Shown: piece by piece, positions 1 through 12,299 of the stretch
Layout of the letters: each line of letters begins with the position of its first letter
Position numbering within the stretch: the stretch's first letter is position 1
NCBI GenBank assembly: GCA_026874595.1
Contig: CM049308.1
Span: 75,687,124 to 75,751,123, forward strand
Length of the DNA: 64,000 nucleotides
From: Sipunculus nudus
Taxonomy: Eukaryota; Annelida; Sipuncula; Golfingiida; Sipunculidae
Direction: 5' to 3'
Made by a program: the position numbers and the translations under genes
Notes under the pieces: model-generated
What the model saw: only the letters and a program-made list of their open reading frames with translations
The model's database searches: none
What the model was told of the DNA's origin: nothing

Positions 1-436
1 TCTGAGCTTTGATTTTGAAGTCAAGTATTAGAGTGTACTCTTGTTAGCTTACCTCGACAATGCCTGGGTAGATTTACGGTTTAAATAGTTGACCACCTAT
101 ATATTTTTCACCTGATAAAATAACAGTTTATTGGTATGTTCAGCTTTATGAACAAATTTCCGTTCCATGGCTGAGGACGGAGTCGTTTTCTAGGTGAATC
201 ATAGAAAACAATGCTTCTCAGAAACAGATGAATGAACTGTCCTGGCTTATCCTTATAATTTAAAGGACACCCTATGGTAGACTGGACTACAGATAAGTAC
301 AAAATAGAAGATATAGTTCACCTGAATAGTCCAAACCTTAATCCACTCTTCCTTAAACCAAGACACTTTTCTTCATTTCATGGTTGACAGCTGGCGGCAT
401 ATCAGCTAGGTCTATTATAAACGGATAGATAAACTG
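1..436. other. non-coding stretch, no feature seen
   Basis: No splice-flanked or conserved coding frame, RNA gene or clear repeat is seen. Short open frames lack coding character. Confidence 0.5.
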
Positions 437-842
437 GAAATATGCATTCTCAGGAATACAGGTCTTCGCCATGTGGGCGGTACTTAATGTGGAATGCTTC
501 CCGAGATGTGATTGTATTATCTTATTTGGCCCATACGGTCAGGTGCATTCGTGCAAATGTTCCCTCGACACTGTTTGCATTCACCTATTCGACCCATATT
601 CCCAGGTTCATTCGTGATAAAATGTCTGTACATTTGTGAATATCCTGGAAGTCCTTCTTGGACCCGAAACATGAGGCGGATCCACATCAAATCTAATCGA
701 TTCTTAATTGTCCCATTCCTGAAATGCCCTGAAAAAAATTCAAGGAATTTAGTTCATGATTGCGTGAGTGCAGTTGTGAACAAACACACAAACAAAAACG
801 CAACGAACGGGAATGAACGTATATCATCCTGACGGAGGCAAC
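437..842 (+). repeat. dispersed repeat family A, copy 1
   Basis: About 400 bp that recurs at 8299-8690 and, as its 3' two thirds, at 28128-28383. Shared landmarks in order are a block around CGCCATGTGGGCGGT, a block around TTTGTGAATAT, TTCATGATTGCRTGAGT, and a distal GAATGAACG followed by a GGCGGAGGCAA-type end. The copies differ by many substitutions and small indels, so the insertions are old. No TIR, poly-A tail or coding frame is shared, so the element class is undetermined. Confidence 0.7.
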
Positions 843-3440
843 AATTAATACACATAGGCAGGAATCTAGAAAAAAAACTGATAAACAGAAGGAGAGACCT
901 TCTTGGATAAAAAATAAGGGTAGTAAGGAGAGGCATTTACCGGGGTGTTAAGATAGGTTAACAATTCTAGGCGTGAAGACCTGGCACTATGGATGAATTG
1001 ATCATTGTTTGGGATGTATGTGAGGCCTATGGCCGGCATGGTTTGTTGGTCGAGGATAGACCTAGCAATACTGTACAAAAAACACTGCTTGCGTTTTTCA
1101 GTTTCCAACAAACATGACTTAAACAACATAGCCAAGAACCTTTTTGCTGGCGACATCTGGTGTGCATATATTAAACTATTTATTTGTTTTCACACAGGCA
1201 CTTGAATCCCTATTTGTGGTTGTGTTTTTATCTAGAATTGGACGAAACTGTGCTCTAATGAGTCGTTCCTTGCTTAGTATAGAGATAGCGTGTATCACTG
1301 AAGTGGGTGGTCAAAACATGCATTTGTCCTATGCTCTGTCGGTTTCTTCTTATTTCCCCCTACAATTCAAGCGATTGTTGTCTTTCTTGTAACCATTGAT
1401 CTGGTGCATGGATAATGTTTTTGTCGACGACAGTTTACCTTTCTAACAGATTCCTAAAGGTATTAACACCAAATGTATATACATCCGTCTCAGAGAGTTG
1501 TTCTGGTTCTTTAAAGTTTGCATGCACCCACTTATAAAATTCAGTTAAGACACTGTTTCAATTTAACACGAGTGGTGGCAGCACTTAATGTTTGGAAGAA
1601 TAAGAATCCTTTGTGAGGATTTTTTTGGTATTTTCTTCAATAGTGTGACTGTTATATGAATTTTCAACAGATTGAAAATAAATAAGCTGATAGCAGCAAT
1701 CTAATACAATAAAGGAACCCATGCATCACAAAAACATCTGTGTTAAAATGCATCGTATATCAGTACAGTAAAATATTAAACGAGATACTTTGCTGAGCAT
1801 TGTTACTAATTTATAGCACAATAACGAAATATGTATTATACGCACCATACACTTTCAGCTCTCCTAAGACTACGTATTTTTAAACTAATATTTTTGTATA
1901 ATTCATAGAAACCTGTTTATTTGAGGGACAACTAAGAATCAGAAGAAATCAAGAAGAATCAGGGAAATTTTACAATAAAACGACGGTACGACGGTTCATG
2001 TTTTATTCTAGAATTCCCATGATCTGACAGAGAAACTGTGTCCCAGTTTTAAAGTCATCTTTGCTTTGCCTCATTATGTTTTAAAGATGTTACAAGACAT
2101 AATCCAATCTTCAGCTGTCAAATGTTACTAATATGCAAATGACCTATGACCTATGAGGGACTGATAAGCTTTGAACCATAAACTTATTTCTCAGAATTTT
2201 AATTTGATTAGGTTATGCATGGTTTATCGGAATATATCGGTAGCTACAGAAATTTCTTTCGAGTAATTTATTGTAAATTAAGTTCATTAATAATGTTTCC
2301 AATCAAAAATAATATTCTGTATAATTTTTAATAATGCTGATTAATGATAACTCATGGGAGAGATAGAGACCAAATACACCAGTATACAAGACCAGAAAAA
2401 AACACAATGGCTAGATGATTGAGTAAAGAGCCACACTATTGAAAAGCATGTGATCAACGGGGATTGATACACCTTGTTGACCTCTTGGTCGATTGAACTG
2501 ATTATCCGTTACATCCGCCTGCATGATCCCTGAGGATTAGAGTTGAGGTCACATGGTGCACCATACGAGTCTATTTTTTGCCTCTTCTCGCAGCACAGAG
2601 TAAGTTAAATGCAATTTGCTGCGGGGCTTATTTCATTTATTTTATCTGACACCGGTAGCACCAGCAGAGCGCCTTTGGTTTATTGGGGCATAATATAGAA
2701 GGTTTGGTGACGTTTAATTACGACAAATATCATTAGAAATAAGGCAACATGTCATTTAACATACTCTTCCAAGAGAACATAACAGCATCGTGATTATTTA
2801 AGCACTCCTTGCGTACCATCTTTAGGCAAACCTAGTCCGTCTGCAGTCATCCGTCATCGAAATTATCTTCTCACAACTTTAATTTCGTCATATTTTACCA
2901 TGTTAATTATTAAATATACACTTTTTAATGTGTATTTTGGTGTCCTAAATTACTGCTTGAATAAGGTGAATAAGTATTATGTTTTGGACGTTTTTAAACT
3001 AAATACATCTTTTTGTCAAAAGTGAATATCATTTTATTATAATGAATATCATTTTATATTAAAATTATTATCAACTTACATTTTGCTATGATTAGTGTTA
3101 ACATAATATGGGTAAAGTTTTTGCGAAACGTCCAAGCCTCATAGAATACAATGTCTGCTTATTGCTTTAATAATATATCACCGATACGAATATAGTTAAA
3201 TATTTAATGAAATATCAGTTTCAACATATATGTATAAAATTCTGAAAATAAAATCATAAAACAAAATGTTATAAGAAATCCATTTTACTTAAATCAAAAG
3301 GATCTTCGACTGTAGGTAAACTTTAATACAAAATAAAAAACAAAAAAAGATGAAGATAAGAATAAAGTAAAAGTCACAAAAGCATATTCAATGATGGGTA
3401 ACAATTTCTGCCCGAATATATGTGAATCAAACGTTCGCAA
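843..3440. other. AT-rich non-coding stretch
   Basis: About 2.6 kb of AT-rich sequence. No exon-like open segment with good splice sites on either strand and no large inverted repeat was found. Frames near 866-1392 are short and unsupported. Confidence 0.45.
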
Positions 3441-3454
3441 ATAAAGTCGTCCTC

Positions 3455-3660
3455 CGATCTACCGATTTTTCCGGCCGGAAAAATATGTAGGATCGGAAGA
3501 TGAGAGGTTGCTGATTTTTTTAAACCGGCAGGACAAATCGGCTGTAAAAATCCTTGACAATGTCAAGGATGTTCCAGCTGATTTTAAAGCGGTCGAAAAA
3601 TCCGCTAGATGTGATGACGGAACCGAAAAATAAACTGATTTACAACCTAACAATCCTTCT
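3455..3660. repeat. cluster of short perfect palindromes
   Basis: Contains an 18-bp perfect palindrome TTTTTCCGGCCGGAAAAA near 3466-3484, and a 10-bp perfect inverted repeat with a 1-nt centre, ATCCTTGACA / TGTCAAGGAT, near 3549-3570. The block is GC-richer than its flanks. A 64-residue minus-strand frame (3653-3459) overlaps it but has no recognised similarity. It may be the remnant of an inverted-repeat element. Confidence 0.5.
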
Positions 3661-4069
3661 TTTTATCATTCCTGACGCCAATAACAATACAGGAGACGAA
3701 ATCAGAAAAGAAATCTGTTGATTAATGGTGAAGAATCGGCAGATGTGCGGGCATTCACCTGTCGGGGAACCTTGTAAATTTTTTCCCGTCCGGTTAAAAA
3801 TATCGGGGGACGGGATGCCGGCTTAACGATTTTCCGGGAAATTTTGCGTCAGTTATGTTCGCTCGAAAAAAGTACGTTTCACAGTATATTGATCCGTGTG
3901 ATTTTAGTCTCCATTGAACTTAGATTTGAGTTATCGATCAAAGAGTATTTCTACAGCATCATTGCCTATCATTTCATTTTACAAAGGGAACTTAGTCCGT
4001 ATTACACATATTCTATTTTTTTATCATTTCCTAAGTATATTACTGTCAAAACTTACCATTAACCCGTAC

Positions 4070-4200
4070 ATATTCTTGAAATACCGGGATTCGAACCCAT
4101 AACGGTGGCGCACAGGTCCGGCGTTTCAACCGCTTCGCTAGCAAAGCAAGCTTCCCTAGAGAGACAGTTCGGTCCGCTTTTATGTCATCCCGAAACAATA
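4070..4200 (-). repeat. tRNA-derived SINE (pol III A and B boxes)
   Basis: Read on the minus strand, an A-box-like TAGCGAAGCGGTT (4140-4128) is followed at tRNA-like spacing by a perfect B-box GGTTCGAATCC (4097-4087). The flanking sequence does not fold as an intact tRNA: the region 5' of the A box is too long and no clean acceptor stem pairs. The 5' head contains a 25-bp stretch around GACATAAAAGCGGACCGAAC (about 4193-4165) that recurs at 6733-6758, which supports a dispersed SINE over a tRNA gene. Confidence 0.75.
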
Positions 4201-4639
4201 AAAGAAATAGCTCACCCAACACAATAAGAAAGACATCTGTAACAAAATAAAGAAGAGGGATTCTGGTAAAATTATTGGGTCGGTATATAGTCGCAAAATC
4301 GGAGGTTAACTATATAGCCTAACGATTATAATATCACCGCCTTCCATTTAAAGAACAGATATATCTATCGTACAGTGGCAAAAATAGTTTTTGAAAACAC
4401 GACATTTTGTAGTCCATGTAATGTAGCCCTGATTTCGGGTCGGACCCGCTCGGATGGACAGTTTAGAGGATTGTAGTTTGAGACGAGCGCGAACAACGCA
4501 ATCTTGCAATAGACCTCTCTAAGCGGGTTGCCGGGCACACGCTGTAAACACTGATTAATAAATAATCAGATTGGCCGTGTGTTCACAATCACCACTTTCT
4601 TTCTGGCTCCTACACTCCAAACCACACAGACAGGCAAGC

Positions 4640-4705
4640 ATGGAGACCAAGATCCAAGCATCATACCTCGACTTTGAAGGGATTTATACATATGTTCAAG
4701 GAAAG
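4640..4705 (+). CDS. candidate first coding exon, unknown protein
   Basis: An ATG in reasonable context opens 22 in-frame codons (starting METKIQASYLDFEGIY) and ends exactly at a donor-like GTAGGA at 4706. The 5' flank has an AT-rich TAATAAATAATC element near 4555-4568 that could act as a TATA-like box. A possible next exon after an acceptor at 5450 (TTTTTCTAG) stops after 15 codons, so no convincing continuation is seen. This may be a chance frame; no family is recognised. Confidence 0.25.
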
Positions 4706-4759
4706 GTAGGACAATCCTGTATCCATTATCTATTGAAAATTTCAGAATTCAAAACTTAA

Positions 4760-7700
4760 CTTTGTTATTGAACACGGAACTTCAAGATTGGTGAAAATCA
4801 CGTGGATTATATCCGAGTTTGTGACACAGTATGGGATCTTTATACGCCCTCTACTTTCCGTGGTCCGTGTGAGTTATTCTTGACCTTCATTGATTTTTCT
4901 GACCTATTTTCTTTCGGCTCCAAAGCCTGACCTTCCTCAGTATTTTCGTTACAAGGGCACGATGTCTATCTGAAGCTGTAAAGAAAAAGAATATATAGAT
5001 TATCACCCACAACGTCGACGTTACTACGATAGCTAATACTCGGACTACTAGTATTACTCATGTTGTCTGTTGTACAATATGTTTACTGTTGTTGCCATGG
5101 TAATCCTTTAATCATATAGAGGTTGCTATATTTTTAAAATGTTTGTATATATGTGGCCCTTAGAAGCTGACATCCTCTACTTAATGGACAAAATGTGATT
5201 TTAATTCTACAACAGTATAACAGTTTCGGTTGTAACATTTACAAAAATGTTTAACATTTCAATTAAAACTGCAGCCATTACCATATCTTATTGATTAAAG
5301 TGTCGGTAAAAAACGGAAGATTAATCAAAGAACATGGTTTGTCTTTTCTGATGATAATTATACTGGAAATCCTTGATACTTGGACTAGTTTCTTCCAAAT
5401 AGAAAATCTTTGAAAGTGTAAATAAGTCAAATGTTACTTGCTTTTTCTAGGGCAGCATAATGACATACCCTTCAACTAGAGCTGAACAAATTTGCTAAAT
5501 TCCTTAGCATCCCAACAGTCCATCGAAATACTGAAGAGGCCCAGGTACTTCAGGTGTTTTGGCATTTGGATAAATTTATTTATGTGCAGCGCATATAGGC
5601 CTATCATATATTTTTACATATGATCTATAATTATTTACCTGTATATTGCGACTGATGACAGGTGACGAATGAAAAACACATTATATGAAAAAACCTTTTC
5701 AGACTTTCACCTAAAACGTGATGCATTGCTGTATGAAGATCAGACTGTCAAAAACAGATCATATAAACCCCATGGCATCCATTAAGGAAAAAAAATAGAA
5801 AGAAAAGAATATCTTCACAAAATGGACCTATATGAAATAATAATAGCAGCAGTATTGTGTTAATATATATTGGAAATTTGCTTCACTCTCTTGCTGGATG
5901 GAAGCAGAGTCGCCGATCTTTCGACTGAATGTAAGTATTCTTTAGCCAGGCACGCTACACCTGGAACTACACCAAGACTTAAGTAATGATGTTTTACAAA
6001 CAAAAAAAATGACTTGACCTTACCTATCATGACCATTGTTATATAAAGATGTTAAATTTCAGTGCAAATATATTAAAAAACTATTGATTAAGATTGTCGG
6101 ATTATAATATTCAAATTTCTTTATAATTCAGATATTTGATGATAAAGATACTTTTTTGCTGGTGTAACCTTACCCATGAAGACTTATTCGTCAATAATTA
6201 ATGTTTAAAATATCCATAAGAACATAAAAGAAAACTGACTTATAAATAGTGCATACGTATTTTGTTTACAACCTAACGCCTCTGTTAAAAATGCAGAACA
6301 TTAAAGCCGATAGATGACTATTTCTCCATCATTGAACTCGTAAGGGATTTCTTGATCTCTCAGATTCAATATCCATGAAAAAAAATAAATTTAACTAATT
6401 AATGTAACCAAGGGTTTACCAAGGACTCTTTACAGATTTAATAATCCATGAAGGTATATGGTATTATATGTATTCGTTAATATAGCAAGACAAACTTGTA
6501 TAATACAACCGTGTATTAGGTCAGAATGAATTAATCATCTTGGATCATGCTGATGCCATCATTATCAATCTACCATATATACTTTTTAAAACAATTAAAT
6601 ACTGACATATTTATAATATATTTCAAATCATTGTGTTATATTGTTTTATTTTATAAAATTTATTTGAATTAGGTTCAGTATAGAAGATGAAAGAAGTTAT
6701 CTGTCGAAAGAAGTTATCTGTATATTGTTACGGGGTGACATAAAAGCGGTCCGAACTGATTTGTCTTCGTAACAATATACAGTCCAAGTAATCAGTATTA
6801 TCTTCATCAATAAGAAAGAAAGAAAAATGAAGAAACATAATGATGAAAAATAAATAACATTCATATGATAAAGTTAGCAGAAAATGAACACTGCTCAAAG
6901 AAAGATCTAAATAATTATTAATTATTTCTTCGGTTTACAGCTTAAGAACAAGAGAAATTAATCATCTTTTAATTTCCAATATACTCTTGTTATGTCTTGC
7001 ATAACATAGTAATTATTGTTTTATATTGATATCTCTTGGGCAACCATGTGTGCCTGATACTTGAGACTCCCGCATACGACTCTCGTGGGAGTCGAAATGA
7101 GGCGTGACCCAGATAAACAACTCTTGCCGAAGAAAGGCCATTCAGGGCGATATTAAGTCACGCACACCGACGTGGTCTTACTAAGAACAAATTATCCGTT
7201 AGTAAGGCAATAACACGAAATTTCTCCTGGATTATTTTTTGTTCAAAGTGGTTTCGTCTTCTGATTAATTGCAACCATGAAACATCATTTTGTTTGATCA
7301 AATGAGTCCTTTACGTGATGAAAATAATACTTTTTATGTGTTAATCTACCATTGATATACGCCAACATGATTCATTGTTAAATCTTTTGTATCGGTAGAA
7401 AAATCACCAGAGCAAGCTTCATGTTGTTTTAGCTTGTAGGTTGCTATATGTTTTGTCTAAAGATATGCACAAAAATAGATAAATTAATTGGTTGCGGGAA
7501 AAAAGAAAAAATAAACCGAAAATTACACATATATTTATCTTCTAGGAATACCGCAAAGGGTCTTATTGTTCACAGTGCATGTTTTAGAATATTACCTGAA
7601 GATGGAGTATTGTTAATTATATTTTTTTTCTGTATAACCATTACAATATTATTGACCCTATATGTAAATATTGAATTCTATTCCACTTGTTGCCATTCAT

Positions 7701-8298
7701 GTGTTCATGCATGGCCTAAGTCAGTATCGAAACTAGAGACCCGAGGGTATAATGTTCACTCTGGGCCGTACTTTGCATGATAATGGATTATTAAGAAGTA
7801 AACCGAGAAAGCGAAAGTACAATTTCAACAGTATTCGAACACAAGTGGCACTATTTATGACTTGGATCCTGTTACCAGTCTTATAATCAATAACTGCAGC
7901 GATTTCCGAGATATTTGGTGACGGTCATTATATTATTTGATAAATCAAATGAAATATATATATAATTTAAATTTCCATAGATCAATTCAATTCATACATA
8001 TAATTTCACTTGCTCTACAAAATTACTTATCATAATATGAAAGCAGGATGATAATGTTTTTCCGAATTGTCCATGAAAAATCACTTTGCACAGCATATTC
8101 AGCACAGTATAGCGCAATCTGCAGCTTATAATCAGACAGCAGTAACAATTTCATTTTTTTTTATCAAATATGATGCTTATGGCTGTAGCTGTTCCTGGGA
8201 TATCTCGTAAAAGAAATAGCAACATATATGAAAACTAATCAAATTGTTAATTTTCCGATCGACCAATTTAGAAGATCAGCACAGACATCATTTTAAAA
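4760..8298. other. AT-rich non-coding stretch with scattered repeats
   Basis: No supported gene. It contains the hairpin at 6719-6781 and a smaller inverted repeat GACTCCC / GGGAGTC near 7065-7094. An open frame at 7448-7780 is AT-driven and has a low-complexity hydrophobic stretch, with no support as a gene. Confidence 0.45.
6719..6781. repeat. 14-bp perfect inverted repeat enclosing a SINE fragment
   Basis: Arms TGTATATTGTTACG (6719-6732) and CGTAACAATATACA (6768-6781) are perfectly complementary around a 35-nt centre. The centre contains the 25-bp block shared with the head of the SINE at 4070-4200. It could be a miniature element or a chance hairpin. Confidence 0.55.
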
Positions 8299-8690
8299 AC
8301 TGGAAATGTAAATTCTCAGGAATGCAGGCCATCGCCATGTGGGCGGTCCTTAATGTGGAGCAGACTCCTCAACCCGTGTTTTCATTCACATATTGGCCTT
8401 TGTTCGAGGTTCATTGGAGCATATATTCCTAATAAGTGTTTGCATTAATTTATTCTTCGGTCATTAATCCCATGATCATTCAGGCATATGTGACTTATAT
8501 TTGTGAATATTCCTGGAACTCCTTCCTAGATCCGGATCATGAGCCGGTCCACAACAAAATGTAATCGATTCTTCATTGGCCCATAAACAAGGTGCCCTGA
8601 AAATTCCATGGGAATCTGTGATGATTGCGTGATTTATGTTGTGAACAACACACACACACGAACGGGGATGAACGGAATTCCTCATGGCGG
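8299..8690 (+). repeat. dispersed repeat family A, copy 2
   Basis: Second copy of the repeat at 437-842, same orientation. The GCCATGTGGGCGGT block, the TTGTGAATATTCCTGGAACTC block, the GATTGCGTGA block and the GAACGGGGATGAACG end occur in the same order. It contains a short CA run (about 8648-8659). Confidence 0.7.
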
Positions 8691-10329
8691 AATCAATAAT
8701 TCAATTAAGTTCGTACTCATTTGATATTCTTTTCTCTATGATCTGAAAGCTAAATGTTTAAATCTTTTCTGATTTCTGCAAAAAAAAGCAGAAAATTTTG
8801 CTTTTGCTCCCAGGAAGTGAGCCAACATGGATGGCGCTTTCTGCAGCTCAAAATTATATAGTAGTTTCATGATCCATATTCCTGTGATATTTGGTGATGA
8901 GGAATCTAGTCGTTCCGGAGATATTTGGTAACGGACATCACATCATGTACATGCAAACACATCTTTTTGTCAAATATTGCGATTTACCAAATAAGAAGTT
9001 TCTTACAGAATCCATTTTGAAAATAATTTGACTAAATGTATATCATTTTATTTCCCTTTTCTGTAAGTAATTGTTCACTATGATACGATAGTCAAGATAT
9101 TACTTTCTGACATATATCTTGAACAAGGGACACATGGGTCACGGCGCTTAGTTGAACTTTGTAAAATTTAAGCAAATGCTGAATGTACTTATTTCTATTT
9201 TTACATATTAGCATTTGAAAAGCTAAAAGGAAATGGCCTTGCTATTTGGTGATAACAAATAATAATAAATATTTGAAAGCAAGACCAATACTTCATAGGC
9301 ACTTTTTGGACTACATCAAAGATGCTTGAGCCTCTCATGATCAAATATTTGTAAAACTATCTGTAATCAACTATGTAAAGTAATATGTATTTGAAATACA
9401 CACTAGAAAAGCATGAAACCCTTGAACATACAGAATAAAGAAGAAAGTGGAAATGAGCTGATATATAATAATACACATACATACTGCAAGAAAATTAGAA
9501 TTGTATATCTTCAAATGAGCATAAACGAAATCTAATAAGTATATATTGTATTCTGTAATGTGTACTTGAAACCATTTAATCATGCAAGAAGGTAAAAACA
9601 ATTTGGACTTAAGTGTTATACTTAAGGATATATTTGACAAACAAAATAGTGTAAATGTATGTAATAATACTATAAACAGTTTAAAATATTGCCGAAAGAG
9701 CTGAAGAGTAAATTCCAGGAAACTTTGCTAAATTTTGATTGAGTGTACCAGTGGTATGCATGGCAAGAGATATTAATGGAATGTGTACTTTAACTATTTT
9801 AACCCCTTGTGATACAATATAAAATCTTTAATGTAGCAAAATTAATGAATAATAATGAATTCAATAGAGAAATTTATAACATTCATAACATGTGTGTGTG
9901 TGAGTGTGTGGGGGGGGGGGGGGGGGGGTCGAAGCCAAGCTTAGCTTGACCAAGTTGAAGCCTGGCTAAGCTAAGCAGCACGGATAGTGGAGTTATTACA
10001 TAAAACAGGTGAGGGCTCCATCACCCACAACACACCATTTTTAAACTGGGCTGGCCTGATGTAAACAATACTTGACATGGTGTCAAAGACTTGAATTAAA
10101 GCTACTCTTTTCAATCAATTCCTTTAAAATTTCAGATTTCAAAAGATTAAATCCTTGTGTATAAATGCTGTGAAATTAAATGAACAGTGCTTACAGGCTA
10201 CAGTTAGACAAAATTTAAGGTATTGTTTTTTTTTATTTTAGATAATAACTTAAAAACAAATGAGAAATGCAGATCTCATTTTGGGTATACAATTGAATCT
10301 TGATTATAAAAGTTATATCTCATCTCAAA
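8691..10329. other. AT-rich non-coding stretch with TG and G tracts
   Basis: No supported gene. A TG run followed by an uninterrupted G tract lies at about 9891-9928. The long minus-strand frame at 9640-9371 is hydrophobic and AT-driven, and is unsupported. Confidence 0.45.
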
Positions 10330-10745
10330 TGAGTAAATATTTTTCCTGATTTTTTACAAAGTGCATTATGTGCTGGCCCATAACTTTCAGAATTTACGCA
10401 ATATCGACCTTATTTCTGGCATGTACATAGCAAATGTATAGAGAAATATGCATAATAAATATGAATAAAGTCAGGTCAGTGGTATTGAAATTAGGAAATC
10501 TTGAAGTGTAACAATGGGTCTTTAATGGAAATTTGAGGTTTTCCTTAATATCTCAAAGGAACGAAGTCCTAGTGACCCAATTTTCGGAATGGTAGGAGAT
10601 TGTTAGGTCATCAAACTGTATGCCGAATTTTAGATACGTAGGTCCAACGGTTTCATAACGTGCCCTGTTAACGGATGGCAGGCCGGACGATGAACAAAGG
10701 ACTATGACTATAGCTCAGATGCCATAGAAAGTAGGACAACATAGG
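10330..10745 (-). repeat. dispersed repeat family B, reverse copy
   Basis: Reverse-complement copy of the repeat at 61829-62460, with a partial match to 47847-48080. Shared landmarks, read minus to plus, are a CTATAGTC end near 10715, CTCCTACCATTCCGAAAATT, a CTTCGTTCCTTTGAGATATT block, and AATTTCTGGCATGTA-type sequence near 10425-10410. No coding capacity is visible. Confidence 0.7.
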
Positions 10746-11758
10746 TAGCGCCACCTTCAGCCATAAATCACATAATAGTTACATGATCATAATACCTGTG
10801 AAATTGTTATGCTGAGGGATACAGTTGTTCCCCAGTTATCAGGTAAAAGACATTTCGTCATGTAATGCAAACGCTATTTGGGGGGAAAAATGACTGATTT
10901 ACACTTATCTTATTCACTTTTTTGTGAGGAACAATTGACTATGATAAAAAAAGCCGAAATATTAATATTTCATTAATTATTTTGAGACAGGAAAGAAAGA
11001 ACATTTCTGCCTGCAGAAAGAAGATCAACATAGAGGTTGCCCTCAGAGCTTATTTTTTTCATTTCATAGCATTATCAATAATTCTTCAAAGTTTCATGAT
11101 GACAGCTGCTTTGGTTGTTGAGATATTTGTAACAGGCGGTGAACGACGCCACCATGTACTTTCACATAGGAACTGATATTGTATTTAAAGTGCTAGTTCT
11201 TTGCAAGGAGAAAATGCGCAGACCACATCAACTCCAAAAGGTCTTCTTGCACTTTTGCAGCTCCTTGAGTAGTAACCTGCATGGTTGTAATAATTATATT
11301 TCGGAGGTTATAGTTGGCCACACATTTTTTTTAATTAAGGACTGGCATTGAAACACCTGAAACAAAAGAATTAATCCTAACTTCTCCCTTTAATTAAAAA
11401 AATATTTTTTTAATTACTCTTTATAATACAGAAATATATCAGTTTATAAGAGTCCTATATTGTTTGCATAGAATATATTAAATACCAAGTGCGTAGTAAG
11501 GTAAAACTGTGTGAAAAATAGATTTTCCTTAACTCCCATGTACAATATAAATAACCATTATATCCTCCATTGATGGTGTATTATCATAACAGCTAACATT
11601 ATTATTACAGTGGTTATAGCGAGCAAAAATTATATTCACTGCTGCCCTAACCTCCGTTATACTAATGTCATTCAGAAGTAGCATCATTCTGAATCGATCA
11701 ATCCTGCTGCTACGTCTTATATAACTGCCCATATGAGAGTTTAAATAACTCTGGCTGT
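10746..11758. other. non-coding, diverged repeat segments
   Basis: Holds phrases such as ATATTTGTAACAGGCGGTGAACGACGCC (here in two parts near 11120-11145) that resemble segments near 8850-8960 and 7890-7930. This suggests another old dispersed family. No gene is supported. Confidence 0.4.
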
Positions 11759-11920
11759 TACAGTGGATATACAGCCCGCCTTGCGACCACCCCACAATTA
11801 CGACCACTTGTCTTGGTCCCGAAATATGATCCATGTTACATTTCACAGATACGACAACATCCAAATTACAATCACTTTAGTCAGTCCCCAAGATGGTCGT
11901 AATTATGGGGTTCAACTGTA
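11759..11920. mobile_element. short TIR element (MITE), 4-bp flanking repeat
   Basis: TACAGTGGA at the left end faces TTCAACTGTA at the right, and the inverted similarity continues inward through blocks containing AATTACGACCA. Both sides are flanked by CTGT (11755-11758 and 11921-11924), a possible 4-bp target duplication. The element is 162 bp and non-coding. Superfamily is not assigned. Confidence 0.55.
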
Positions 11921-12299
11921 CTGTTATGTCAGTCATTAGGGCGTTTATCCTGCTGCGCCCGCCTTTTTTTTTATCTGCATCAAAATTTGATCTGGTATTA
12001 CCTTGCCCATGTCACATACCACCACAAAGTTTCGTGTTCAGGTTGTTTTTGTTTGATCCTACAGGCAGACCAGCAGACAATTAACCCAACAAAAAAAATT
12101 GAAAACAAGATGACCAGAGGTCACGCGCTTGCCGGAAATGGAAATGATAGAGACAGATAGACAGAGAGTGCATGTAGAAACAGTCATATGAATGAGCAAC
12201 ATTGTGGGGGCAGCAGAAACGGATAATATGTTTATTTATGCATGCTGAACTTTAACAGCTGCATATCTTTCTAGTGTAAAAGGGACCAAGTTCAAAATT

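Noticed and set aside
4070-4200. Functional tRNA gene
   Set aside because: A and B boxes are present, but the cloverleaf cannot be completed and the 5' extension recurs elsewhere, so it is a SINE.
7448-7780. 110-codon frame
   Set aside because: AT-driven composition, hydrophobic low-complexity stretch, no splice sites and no similarity.
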